A stretch of 36,389 nt of DNA, taken from an uncultured Acidobacteriaceae bacterium. GTDB lineage: Bacteria > Acidobacteriota > Terriglobia > Terriglobales > Acidobacteriaceae. Below the pieces are notes generated by a model. It saw only the letters and a program-made list of their open reading frames with translations, did no database searches and was not told where the DNA came from. The position numbers were made by a program, and so were the translations under genes. The stretch spans positions 1 through 36,389 of the forward strand of contig CAIWFH010000098.1 of the NCBI GenBank assembly GCA_903911925.1, in the 5' to 3' direction. The number at the start of each line of letters is the position of its first letter. The first letter of the stretch is position 1. Below are positions 1 to 8,672 of this stretch, one piece after another.

Positions 1-286
1 CCGGAAAACGGCCTCAAGGGATCAAAAAGACAAGCAGCAACCCGTCTTTTCCGAAAGAAAACCGATTCACAATCAACAAATCAACTGCGCTCGCGTTGTC
101 GCCGCAAAATCACACACCTGCGCAGGGGTTCCCTAGACGTGCAACTAGCTGCTTGACCCGAGTCAATGGAGCAACCTCACAGTCCACCGGAAAAATGGGT
201 CGATTTTGCGGTGGCGCATAGTTTCTGGGCAACGAGAAATGCGAACCTTCGGTCAGCGGATATCACCGCTCAGGAAGGGAAGATCC
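1..286. other. Left-edge stretch without a recognised gene
   Basis: No convincing coding region is seen in these bases. A short inverted repeat, TTGAC-CCGA-GTCAA, lies at 153-166; it could be an operator or part of a -35 box for the gene starting at 287, but no matching -10 is obvious. A Shine-Dalgarno-like AGGAAGGGA lies at 272-280 and belongs to the next gene. Confidence 0.4.
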
Positions 287-796
287 ATGCGAACGATGAA
301 ACTGATTGCATTTCTGGTCCTGACCGCGTCGCTCCCGGTGGGTGCGCAGACCGGAAGCGGCGCCAAATATGGAAGCCGGGACCCTAAAATTTGCTCAGCG
401 GTCAAGTCCGGCGGCGCGCCGACGGCGGCCCAGGCGATCCAGCTTTTTACCTGCGCAACCGAAGTGGACACGGGCGACACCATTTACCTGGTCGAAAACG
501 TTCAAGTTCAAGTGGCATCGACGCCGAGGAATTTCCAGGCTGGAGATGCATACAACGACATGGAGCAGAACAGTCCGATCTACCCGATTCGGGGGAGTTT
601 TGTGGAGTACGCCTGCCGCAAGGTGTTCAACCTGGACGCTTCGCACACAAATGTTGGCAAGAACTGCATGGCCATGCAGCAGCCGCATGCTCAGGGCATC
701 TGCTACAAGAACGGCTTTGGCGAGTGGACCTGCAAGATGAGGGACCCCGCAGTTCACTGGGATACCGCAGTGGCAAACCTGGCGCCTCCGCGCTAG
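287..796 (+). CDS. Small secreted protein of unknown function
   Basis: The product is 169 aa and family is not recognised. The N-terminus (MRTMKLIAFLVLTASLPVGAQ) is a typical Sec signal peptide with cleavage expected after GAQ near residue 21, so the mature protein should be periplasmic or exported. The mature part holds several cysteines (in KICSAV, LFTCAT, EYACRK, KNCMAM, GICYKN, WTCKMR), an even number that would suit disulfides. The ATG at 287 is chosen because AGGAAGGGA sits 6 bases upstream and the signal peptide begins right there; longer in-frame starts add a non-hydrophobic leader. It stands alone, 320 bases ahead of pyrG. Confidence 0.75.
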   Translation: MRTMKLIAFLVLTASLPVGAQTGSGAKYGSRDPKICSAVKSGGAPTAAQAIQLFTCATEVDTGDTIYLVENVQVQVASTPRNFQAGDAYNDMEQNSPIYPIRGSFVEYACRKVFNLDASHTNVGKNCMAMQQPHAQGICYKNGFGEWTCKMRDPAVHWDTAVANLAPPR

Positions 797-2781
<1,985 letters not shown>

Positions 2782-2810
2782 TTGCAGGAAGTAGAAACCG
2801 GGAGTAAGAC

Positions 2811-3296
2811 ATGAATTCCGATCAGTTCACGGTGTCGCAAGAAGGCCCGAAAACTGAACCACCCCTACCCGATAAGAAGGTCGAGAGGGCCTCGGGAAGG
2901 TGGGTGGTTTTGGTAGCTGGAGTCGTCTTTTTTCTGATCTTTCTCCCCTTTATGGATCGCCCGTGGGGATTGCACGCTGCAATCCTTGCGGCCTATTCTG
3001 TGCTCGCGTTCGGTATAGCTCTCACTGGCGGAGAACGCTCACCGGCCAGGTTGGAAACTCGGCAACAGATTCCAAAACTTCTGTCGGTCCACACAGTCGC
3101 CTTGGTCATGGTTTCTCTGACGGTGTCCGCCTGGTTGCGATTGCAAACTGAGTTGCCGACCGCCATTGTCGAACGGGGACGCAAAGGTTCCTGGTGGGAT
3201 CTGGCGCTTGAACTAACTCTTATGGTCGCATGTATATGGCAAGGTCTCTGGATGAGAGGCGTTCTTCAGCGAAGTGTGCGGGACTCAAAAAATTAA
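2811..3296 (+). CDS. Four-helix membrane protein of unknown function
   Basis: The product is 161 aa and no family is recognised. After a hydrophilic, proline-rich start of about 30 residues there are four likely membrane segments: WVVLVAGVVFFLIFLPF (about 31-48), AAILAAYSVLAFGIALTG (about 56-73), VHTVALVMVSLTVSAWL (about 92-108) and LALELTLMVACIWQGLWM (about 130-147). The C-terminus is short and basic. A GGGAG Shine-Dalgarno precedes the ATG at 2811. It starts 29 bases after pyrG on the same strand, so co-transcription is plausible, but nothing points to a role in nucleotide metabolism. Confidence 0.7.
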   Translation: MNSDQFTVSQEGPKTEPPLPDKKVERASGRWVVLVAGVVFFLIFLPFMDRPWGLHAAILAAYSVLAFGIALTGGERSPARLETRQQIPKLLSVHTVALVMVSLTVSAWLRLQTELPTAIVERGRKGSWWDLALELTLMVACIWQGLWMRGVLQRSVRDSKN

Positions 3297-3312
3297 TTGC
3301 ATCAATGGTCGC

Positions 3313-3750
3313 TCATCCCAGTAGCACAGCCCCCTCCACCATCCCCGCCAACGCTTTATCGAAAGTGACCAGCCGGATTCCGGCAGCGATGGCAAAAGCG
3401 GCGAGATAGCCGTCAGCCCACTGCTTGGTTGATGCCTCGTCCCTGTTGGTGTACTGGCGGAACAGCGGGTCGATCCCAGGTGGTTCTTCCATCATCCGGT
3501 TTCCTGGGTTGGCGAGGAACGCATCGAATGCTTCCCACGCTTGTGACTGGGAAAGAACATCTTTCCCCATTGCGCTGTGGTTGGTCAGCAGGCGGAGCAG
3601 CCCCAGTTGAGTGAACCGGCAAAAGAAGACAATTGCATCGCTGTCGAGCGATTCACCCCAAGACGAGGCGGAACTATGGTGGGGGTGAATCTCGTGCGCG
3701 AGAGCCAGCCAGACATTTACATCAGGGAAAAGGAATGTATTCGTACACAC
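3313..3750 (-). CDS. PIN-domain toxin, VapC-type ribonuclease
   Basis: VapC toxins are Mg-dependent RNases that stop translation when freed from their antitoxin. The protein (about 145 aa) has the PIN layout: FPDVNVWLALAHEIHPHH near the N-terminus with the first catalytic Asp, FTQLGLLRLLTN in the middle, WADGYLAAFA with the third acidic residue, and LVTFDKAL near the end. The middle motif has Gln where many PIN proteins have Glu, as in some VapC subfamilies. The frame has no ATG; GTG at 3750 and TTG at 3762 are both possible, and either lies inside the end of the antitoxin gene, so translation is probably coupled. A fragment of a second toxin copy lies at 4002-4035. Confidence 0.85.
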   Translation of the reverse strand: MCTNTFLFPDVNVWLALAHEIHPHHSSASSWGESLDSDAIVFFCRFTQLGLLRLLTNHSAMGKDVLSQSQAWEAFDAFLANPGNRMMEEPPGIDPLFRQYTNRDEASTKQWADGYLAAFAIAAGIRLVTFDKALAGMVEGAVLLG

Positions 3751-3958
3751 CTTCCTTGCCAAGCTTCAGTGAGCCGGGGTTCTTTGACCGGATCACTGGA
3801 AACCGCGGCCTCTCATCCTGCTTTGGCGCCGCGTCTCTGGCACGCAGCCTCATGGCGACACCTTCCAAAATGATCTCGCGCATGGTCGTCCCTTCATTGG
3901 CCGCCCTGACTCTCATTTCGCGGTAGATGGGATCGGGAATGTCGAGACTGGTACGCAT
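3722..3958 (-). CDS. Ribbon-helix-helix antitoxin of the VapB type
   Basis: This 78-aa protein is the partner of the PIN toxin that overlaps its 3' end. MRTSLDIPDPIYREMRVRA is the usual beta strand plus first helix of a ribbon-helix-helix DNA-binding domain, followed by TTMREIILEGVAMRL as the second helix. The C-terminal tail (LKLGKEGVYEYIPFP) is the part that would wrap the toxin active site. Such antitoxins repress their own operon; an AT-rich box just upstream (3959-3978), repeated before the decayed copy, is a candidate operator and -10. No clear Shine-Dalgarno is seen in the AT-rich leader. Confidence 0.85.
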   Translation of the reverse strand: MRTSLDIPDPIYREMRVRAANEGTTMREIILEGVAMRLRARDAAPKQDERPRFPVIRSKNPGSLKLGKEGVYEYIPFP

Positions 3959-3978
3959 ATTTATATATTAGCACATCT
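3959..3978 (-). promoter_or_regulatory. Promoter/operator box of the toxin-antitoxin operon
   Basis: On the minus strand the bases just before the antitoxin ATG read GTGCTAATATATAAAT. The same block, TATGCTAATATGTATCC, precedes the decayed antitoxin at the same distance from its ATG (4232-4248). Shared consensus: TRTGCTAATATRTA. It contains a -10-like TAATAT and is far more AT-rich than its surroundings. Conservation between copies, one of which is a pseudogene, suggests a recent duplication or an operator bound by both antitoxins. Confidence 0.55.
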
Positions 3979-4001
3979 ATGCGAGCCATGCTCTTCCGGC
4001 C

Positions 4002-4231
4002 GAACGCTAGCCACACGTTCACATCAGGGAAAACCAATCATGTCATAAATGGCTTCATTATCCAGATCGATCTTGTCGGTGCGGGTGGACGGAATGATGG
4101 GAAGCTCGAACTTCTTCTTTCCAACTGGGGCCAGGCGCGAAACTAATGCCAAGCCCTCCAGTTCCGCGCTGCGAGGCGAGTATCTTGACCTTCCGATAGG
4201 CATCATCCTGGATGTCAATCGTAGTCCACAT
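4002..4231 (-). pseudogene. Decayed second copy of the antitoxin-toxin module
   Basis: This is a broken paralogue of the module at 3313-3958. From the ATG at 4231 one frame reads MWTTIDIQDDAYRKVKILAS, a clear ribbon-helix-helix antitoxin start. The match then moves to another frame (ELEGLALVSRLAPVGKKKFE and on to DLDNEAIYDMIGFP at the stop near 4024), so a frameshift lies around 4160-4175. Across the antitoxin stop the toxin frame begins as FPDVNVWLAF, identical in its core to the intact toxin, then loses similarity after about 4002. Only some ten toxin codons remain. The layout matches the intact copy, including the overlapping toxin start. Confidence 0.7.
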
Positions 4232-4305
4232 GGATACATATTAGCATATTTATGGTTTTATGGCGCTCCGGCTACTCTTACTGCTGCATCGAGGTCTGGG
4301 CAAGG

Positions 4306-4318
4306 TAGAATCGCCTAC
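4306..4318 (+). promoter_or_regulatory. -10 element for leaderless kdsA
   Basis: TAGAAT at 4306-4311 is followed by 7 bases and then the GTG start of kdsA at 4319. This places the expected transcription start at or next to the start codon, so the mRNA would have no leader. There is no well-spaced Shine-Dalgarno. The ribH start at 13797 has nearly the same context (TAGAATCG-NN-TAC). Confidence 0.55.
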
Positions 4319-5137
4319 GTGAACAACTCATTTGAAATTGGACCGGTGCAGGTGGGCGGGGGACGGCTTTTCCTCATCGCCGGCCCCTGCGTGATTGAAT
4401 CCGAAGCCCACGTCCGCACCATGGCGGAGGCAATTCAGCGCATTACGGCCGACCTGGGGATTCCCTACATCTTCAAGGCGAGCTACGACAAGGCCAACCG
4501 CACCAGCGTGAAGAGCTATCGCGGGCCGGGGCTGGTGGAGGGCACGCGCATCCTGGGGCGGCTGGCCAAGGATACCGGCTTGCCGGTGCTGACAGACGTG
4601 CACGAGCCCGGGCATTGCGAGGTGGCTGCCGAGGCCGTGGACGTGCTGCAGATTCCTGCGTTTCTATGCCGGCAGACCGACCTGCTGGTGGCCGCGGGCA
4701 AGACCGGCCGCGCCGTCAACATCAAGAAGGGGCAGTTTTTGGCCCCGTGGGACATGACGCATCCGGTGGAAAAGGTGCGGTCAACGGGCAACGAGCGCGT
4801 GTTCCTGACCGAGCGCGGGGCCAGCTTTGGCTACAACACGCTGGTGGTGGATTATCGCGCGCTGCCGGTGATGCGCGCGATGGCGCCTGTGGTCTTTGAC
4901 GGGACGCACTCTGTGCAGCAGCCTTCGGCGGCCAACGGGGTGAGCGGCGGACAGCCGGAGTTTATCCCGATTTTGGTGAAGGCAGCAGTGGCTGCGGGGA
5001 TTGACGGGCTGTTTCTTGAGGTGCACAACGATCCGGCAAATGCCAAATCGGACGGGGCAAACGCGCTGGATTTGAAATTGCTTAAGCCGCTGCTGGAGCG
5101 GCTGTTGGCGATTCACGCGGCTGTGGGCGGAGCCTAG
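4319..5137 (+). CDS. kdsA: 3-deoxy-8-phosphooctulonate synthase
   Basis: KdsA condenses phosphoenolpyruvate with arabinose-5-phosphate to give Kdo-8-phosphate, a lipopolysaccharide inner-core precursor, so the cell should have an outer membrane. The 272-aa product has normal length from the GTG at 4319 (MNNSFEIGPV). Motifs include FLIAGPCVIESE, FKASYDKANRTS, DVHEP, QIPAFLCRQTDLL, KKGQFLAPWDM and FDGTHSVQQP. Cys24 in AGPC sits where metal-dependent (Aquifex-type) enzymes have their ligand and E. coli has Asn; the other expected ligands are present as the His of GTHSVQ, the Glu of FLEVHND and the Asp of SDGAN. It is therefore probably the metal-dependent class. The open frame extends upstream over the toxin-antitoxin remnant but has no KdsA similarity there. 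Confidence 0.95.
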   Translation: MNNSFEIGPVQVGGGRLFLIAGPCVIESEAHVRTMAEAIQRITADLGIPYIFKASYDKANRTSVKSYRGPGLVEGTRILGRLAKDTGLPVLTDVHEPGHCEVAAEAVDVLQIPAFLCRQTDLLVAAGKTGRAVNIKKGQFLAPWDMTHPVEKVRSTGNERVFLTERGASFGYNTLVVDYRALPVMRAMAPVVFDGTHSVQQPSAANGVSGGQPEFIPILVKAAVAAGIDGLFLEVHNDPANAKSDGANALDLKLLKPLLERLLAIHAAVGGA

Positions 5138-5338
5138 CCAATAGGATCGGCTGTGGAAACTTAGCGGAGGGCTGAAGAGCCGAGACTTGTGGTTTCCCAC
5201 CCATTCGCGATGAGGCTGCGAATGGACGGGGCACCCGTCATCGTTGGGGAGGAGAGAGTTTTCAAAAAGCCCGAAGTGTGGGCCGCGGGCCATGTTGGGG
5301 CTTTCTCGCCCGGGCGGTTGAGTACGGAGAGGCTTTGA
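5138..5338. other. Convergent intergenic region with a hairpin element
   Basis: This 201-base gap separates the ends of kdsA and the SDR gene, which face each other. It holds one copy of the dispersed hairpin element (5186-5236). No T-run terminator is obvious, so the hairpin may be the only structure separating the convergent transcripts. Nothing coding is seen. Confidence 0.4.
5186..5236. repeat. Dispersed hairpin element, copy 1
   Basis: The left flank CTTGTGGTTTCCCA leads into arm CCCACCCATTCGC (5196-5208), a 9-base loop, and arm GCGAATGGACGGG (5218-5230), ending in GGGGCACCC (5228-5236). The arms pair with two mismatches. The same left flank and the same right end occur at 7694-7746 and 24831-24874, while the stem sequences differ and remain self-complementary, marking a family of structured repeats. 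Confidence 0.65.
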
Positions 5339-6157
5339 TTAAAGGACCGCTTGCGAACCGGTGACGGCGCCGCTGGGAGCGCCGAAGGGCATCTGCTCGA
5401 AATCGAGAATGGCGCCGCTGATCAATTCGTTGGCGGCGAAGAAGAGCGCGGCGTTGGCAATGTCCGCGGGCAGGATCATGCGCCCATGGGGGCGGCTTTT
5501 GAGAGCGTCTTCAAGCCAATTATCGCCCTGGCCTTCGACCACCGACTTGATGTGATGCTCGCCTTCGGTCAAGACCCAGCCGGGATTGATCTGGTTGACG
5601 CGAATCCGGTATTGCTTGAGCGCGTCGGCAAGGTTTTTGGTGAGGGTCATCATGCCGCCTTTGGCAACGGAATATGCAAAGATGCCCGGCAGGCCGATGT
5701 AGGCCAGAACGGAACCAATGTTGACGATGCATCCGCTTGTGTGCTGCTTCATGTGACGGGCGGCTTCCTGGCAGAGGATGAATGGGGCGCGAAGGTCGGT
5801 CGCGAACATCTCATCCCACATTGGCACGGTGGTGGTTTCGAGATTGCCGCGCATCATGGTTCCGGCGTTATTCACCAGGATGTCAATTTTGCCGAAGCGC
5901 TCAACGGCGCGGTTGATGACTTCGCGGCAGTGGGGCTCCTGTTTTACATCGCCGACAATGAGGAGCGACTCGATTCCGGAACTCTCGAATTCGGCAACCA
6001 GTTTTTCGCCATGGGCCCTCTGGCTCTCCAGGCCGTGAACAATGACCCGGGCGCCTGCGGCTGCGAACTTGCGCGCGATTCCGGCGCCGATGCCCTGCGT
6101 GGAGCCTGTGACCACGGCTACCTGCCCGGCCAGCACCTTGATGTCTTCTTCGTGCAT
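5339..6157 (-). CDS. Short-chain dehydrogenase/reductase (SDR)
   Basis: This is a 272-aa classical SDR, a cytoplasmic NAD(P)-dependent oxidoreductase. The cofactor motif is TGSTQGIGAG (17-26), NNAG is at 96-99, and the catalytic set is Ser149 (NIGS), Tyr162 and Lys166 in YSVAKGG. It resembles sugar or polyol dehydrogenases of the gluconate/glucose dehydrogenase group, but the substrate cannot be read from the sequence. The ATG at 6157 is preceded by GGGGAG at the right distance; upstream in-frame codons add an unrelated stretch. It runs convergent to kdsA, and a DUF1080 gene starts 200 bases upstream on the other strand, so a role in carbohydrate use is possible. Confidence 0.9.
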   Translation of the reverse strand: MHEEDIKVLAGQVAVVTGSTQGIGAGIARKFAAAGARVIVHGLESQRAHGEKLVAEFESSGIESLLIVGDVKQEPHCREVINRAVERFGKIDILVNNAGTMMRGNLETTTVPMWDEMFATDLRAPFILCQEAARHMKQHTSGCIVNIGSVLAYIGLPGIFAYSVAKGGMMTLTKNLADALKQYRIRVNQINPGWVLTEGEHHIKSVVEGQGDNWLEDALKSRPHGRMILPADIANAALFFAANELISGAILDFEQMPFGAPSGAVTGSQAVL

Positions 6158-6356
6158 ACGCTCCCCTTTTTTTCCGTCGATCCGGCCTGGTGGATCGAGC
6201 CGGTCAGCGCGAAAGTTTGAACGAGAGGGAGTATAAACCGGCGGGCGCGGGTGATATTTGCCCGCCACACCCGAAGGGGTGCGGCCGGACTGGTGGTAGA
6301 CTTGGGCGGACTCAGATTCAGAGCCGAGCTTTGGTGTTTATTGACCGGAGGATGTG

Positions 6357-6998
6357 ATGGGGAAGCGGGAAATGGTATGCGGGCTGGTATTGGCCGTTGC
6401 GGCTGTGGGCGCACAGGGACAGGCGACCAATCTCCGAACCACAAACCTGGTGAGCGACAACTACCAGAAAGAGTGGACGCGGGTTGGTTATCCGCCGGAC
6501 TTCAAGGTGACTGACGTTGCGCAGTGGCACGTGGATCCCACGTCGCACGAGATTGTGTGCGACGGAAACGGCGGGCACGACTGGTTCCGCTTTAACAAAG
6601 AGTTTCACAACTTCGCGTTCCATGCCGAGTGGCGCTTCACCAAGGTGAAGGGGACTCCGAATTACAACAGCGGCGTCTTCTTCAGGAACAGCGAGAACGG
6701 AACCACGTGGCACCAGGCGCAGACTACGCCGGGCGGCGGATACCTTTTTGGCGAGACGCCGGTGAACGGAAAGTTGACGGCATTCAACGAACAAAAGAAC
6801 ATGACGGAAAACCGCATTAAGCCGGCCGGGCAATGGAATGCTTTTGATATTCGCTGCCTGGGCGAGACCTGCACATTGGCGGTAAACGGCAAGGTGGTGA
6901 ACACCATCCAGACCGGCGTCGATAAAGGGTATGTCGGTTTGGAGTCGGAGGGTTTTCAGATTACGTTCAGGAATCTGAAGGTGCAGGAACTGCCGTAA
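6357..6998 (+). CDS. Secreted DUF1080 protein (3-keto-disaccharide hydrolase family)
   Basis: The 213-aa product starts with a signal peptide (MVCGLVLAVAAVGAQGQA, about residues 6-23) followed by one DUF1080 domain, a concanavalin-like beta sandwich. Typical blocks are WHVDPTSHEIVCDGNGGHDW, FHAEWRF, YNSGVFFRN, GQWNAFDIRC, LAVNGKVVN and FQITFRNLKVQ, the last being the family's usual C-terminal strand. Some members hydrolyse 3-keto-glycosides; others are uncharacterised. GGAGG at 6347-6351 favours the ATG at 6357 over the adjacent GTG at 6354. The divergent neighbouring SDR could supply or remove a keto sugar, but that link is only inference. Confidence 0.85.
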   Translation: MGKREMVCGLVLAVAAVGAQGQATNLRTTNLVSDNYQKEWTRVGYPPDFKVTDVAQWHVDPTSHEIVCDGNGGHDWFRFNKEFHNFAFHAEWRFTKVKGTPNYNSGVFFRNSENGTTWHQAQTTPGGGYLFGETPVNGKLTAFNEQKNMTENRIKPAGQWNAFDIRCLGETCTLAVNGKVVNTIQTGVDKGYVGLESEGFQITFRNLKVQELP

Positions 6999-7007
6999 GT
7001 CTGGAGT

Positions 7008-7066
7008 AGCAAGTTGGCGGGTCAGCGAGTTAGCAAGTCAGCGGGTTAGCAAGTCAGCGGGTTAGC
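7008..7066. repeat. Tandem 8-base repeat
   Basis: Seven consecutive 8-base units follow AGCRRGTY (for example AGCAAGTT, AGCGAGTT, AGCAAGTC, AGCGGGTT), with one unit beginning GGC and a final AGC. The units alternate to give a 16-base higher period. The repeat lies between the convergent ends of the DUF1080 and RDD genes and has no spacers. Confidence 0.8.
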
Positions 7067-7092
7067 CCCGAATTCACCCGCTCTGACAATCC

Positions 7093-7638
7093 TCATGCTT
7101 TACTCGAATCCTCGGGCTGGCGCTTCTCGTTTACGACAATCGTCTCGGCGATGCGGTCGTGGACGCAGCAGTGGTTGGGGTGGGTGAAGTACTGGATAAA
7201 GCCGAATCCGCCTTCAAGGGCGGACGCGCCGTAGCCGAGAGCGCGCTCGGCAGCCTGCCATAGAGTTATCTTCTCGTGCACCAGGGAAACGATACGGATG
7301 CGCAGCAGGCGCTTGCCCGGCGTGAGGCCGTTGGTCTTCCAGGCAATCAGTCCAAAGTAGAGGATGAGCCACAGGGCCCACGCCGTGTGCGTGGTCATTT
7401 CATAGTCGAAGTGGACTTTCGTGTGAGCGGAGGGAGAATAGTCTTCCTTGATGCGAAGGTAGTCAAAGAGAAAGTAATGCAATCCGGCCATGGCAGCCTT
7501 GTAGCTGGAGAAGACAACGGCAATGTCGATGAGATAGGCGGCGCATCGTTGCCGGAATGACGCCAGGGGCGTGCCCGCGAGAGATTCTGCGCGCGCGGTT
7601 CCGTGCGGATCGAAAAAGAGCTTCCTGTTCGATTTCAT
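7093..7638 (-). CDS. RDD-family membrane protein
   Basis: This 181-aa protein has the RDD signature. The first segment begins RCAAYLIDIAVVF with the Arg and Asp that name the family; the second is ALWLILYFGLIAWKTNG followed by LTPGKRLLRIRIV, the typical post-helix motif. RDD proteins are integral membrane proteins; some have been linked to ion exchange, but most are uncharacterised. The N-terminal 30 residues are hydrophilic and cytoplasmic in appearance. The ATG at 7638 lacks a Shine-Dalgarno and instead follows TATAGT by 6 bases, suggesting a leaderless mRNA. Confidence 0.85.
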   Translation of the reverse strand: MKSNRKLFFDPHGTARAESLAGTPLASFRQRCAAYLIDIAVVFSSYKAAMAGLHYFLFDYLRIKEDYSPSAHTKVHFDYEMTTHTAWALWLILYFGLIAWKTNGLTPGKRLLRIRIVSLVHEKITLWQAAERALGYGASALEGGFGFIQYFTHPNHCCVHDRIAETIVVNEKRQPEDSSKA

Positions 7639-7650
7639 GACAAGACTATA
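7639..7650 (-). promoter_or_regulatory. -10 element for the leaderless RDD gene
   Basis: On the minus strand TATAGT (7650-7645) is followed by CTTGTC and then the ATG at 7638. The 6-base gap puts the expected transcription start on the start codon. No clear -35 is seen at 17 bases upstream. Confidence 0.6.
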
Positions 7651-7693
7651 ACGCTACTTCTTATACTGTGTGCAGGGAAACGATGTTTGTTAA

Positions 7694-7746
7694 GGTTCGT
7701 GGTATCCCACCCTTTTCGCAAAGTGCGCGAAAAGGATGGGGCACCC
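7694..7746. repeat. Dispersed hairpin element, copy 2
   Basis: The flank GGTTCGTGGTATCCCA leads into arm CCCACCCTTTTCGC (7706-7719), a 7-base loop, then GCGAAAAGGATGGG (7727-7740) and the shared end GGGGCACCC (7738-7746). The 14-bp stem has one mismatch. It lies between the nitroreductase stop and the RDD start on the minus strand, and may end transcripts or stabilise 3' ends. Confidence 0.7.
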
Positions 7747-7784
7747 AGGCCCTGTGGCTTCAAAAAAACCGGGACACAATCGCC

Positions 7785-8567
7785 TCAGACCCACAGTACG
7801 CTGAGCGGCTTTCTGGGCGGGACACGGCGGTAAATGTATTTGTGCTCGCCGAGCATTAGGCCGCCTCGGACGACGTAGCCTTCGGGGACGGACAGGGCTT
7901 TGCGCAGCGGAGGATGGAGGCCGGCGACACGGGTGAGATAGCCGGCCCAGCAGACACCCAGACCGCGTGCTTCGGCTGCCAGTTCGAGGAACGTAAGAGC
8001 GATGGCGCAATCCTGCTTGCCCCAGTCGTAGTCGGCAGGCGCGCAGGCAACAACTACGGTTGGCGCACCGCGCAGCACAAAGTCGTGCCCGCTGTCCCAT
8101 CGTTCAACCAAGGCAGGGTTTGTGCCGGAGGCGCGTATCCAATTCACCGTCTCCGCGGACAGCGCCTGCACTTTGGCAGGGCCGCTGACGACGATCCATT
8201 TGAGGTTCTGGGAGTTTGAAGCGGTGGGGGCGCGCCGGGCCACGTCGAGCAGCGCCTCCATTGTTTCCCTTGAAACCGGCTTGTCTTTGAACTCGCGCAC
8301 AGAGCGGCGGCTGTTCAGGAAACCGTCCATCTGTTCGGGAGAGGGCAGTTGCCTGAATGCAGGAAGAAGCGGTTCGTCCGGCAGGCCGGCGTGGGTCATG
8401 GCGTCGCACGAGCAGACGGCGACGCAATGGCCGCAGAGAATGCAGCGGCTCTCGGGGATTTCCTGCGGGAATCCTTCTTCGTTGATAGCGAGCGTTCCCG
8501 AGGGGCAAACGGCCACACAGGCGCCGTCTTTCTTGCATATGGCGGTGTCAACTACGATCTGGCTCAT
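7785..8567 (-). CDS. Nitroreductase with N-terminal ferredoxin domain
   Basis: This 260-aa protein joins a two-cluster ferredoxin domain (1-60) to an FMN-binding nitroreductase domain (about 83-245, from NSRRSVREFKDKPVSRE). Such proteins are flavin reductases fed by Fe-S centres; the substrate is unknown. The second cluster motif is complete (Cys42, Cys45, Cys48, Cys52). In the first, CKKDGACVAVCP, Asp14 takes the place of the second cysteine, as in [3Fe-4S] or Asp-ligated clusters. RAPTASNSQNLKW is the usual FMN phosphate contact. AGGAG precedes the ATG at 8567; the much longer open frame upstream is antisense to the peptidase gene and not related. Confidence 0.9.
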   Translation of the reverse strand: MSQIVVDTAICKKDGACVAVCPSGTLAINEEGFPQEIPESRCILCGHCVAVCSCDAMTHAGLPDEPLLPAFRQLPSPEQMDGFLNSRRSVREFKDKPVSRETMEALLDVARRAPTASNSQNLKWIVVSGPAKVQALSAETVNWIRASGTNPALVERWDSGHDFVLRGAPTVVVACAPADYDWGKQDCAIALTFLELAAEARGLGVCWAGYLTRVAGLHPPLRKALSVPEGYVVRGGLMLGEHKYIYRRVPPRKPLSVLWV

Positions 8568-8660
8568 GAGCGTGGCTCTCCTGGCTCCATTGGTTGAGAA
8601 GCTTAGGTTGCAGTTTACCAAGCGGATGACTTGCAGCCTGAGCTGTTCGAGCCTGCCTGA

Positions 8661-8672
8661 TAGCATTTCGAT
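8661..8672 (+). promoter_or_regulatory. -10 element for the leaderless S9 peptidase gene
   Basis: TAGCAT at 8661-8666 is followed by TTCGAT and the ATG at 8673. The 6-base spacing suggests that transcription starts at the start codon. No Shine-Dalgarno is present. Confidence 0.5.

Noticed and set aside
153..166. TTGAC-CCGA-GTCAA as an operator
   Set aside because: Arms of only five bases with no second copy in the window; too short to support a call.
5351..6220. 289-codon open frame on the plus strand over the SDR gene
   Set aside because: It is the mirror of a clear SDR with complete catalytic residues and has no family features.
7008..7066. Short regular repeats resembling a CRISPR array
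   Set aside because: Units are 8 bases and directly adjacent with no spacers, and no cas genes are present.
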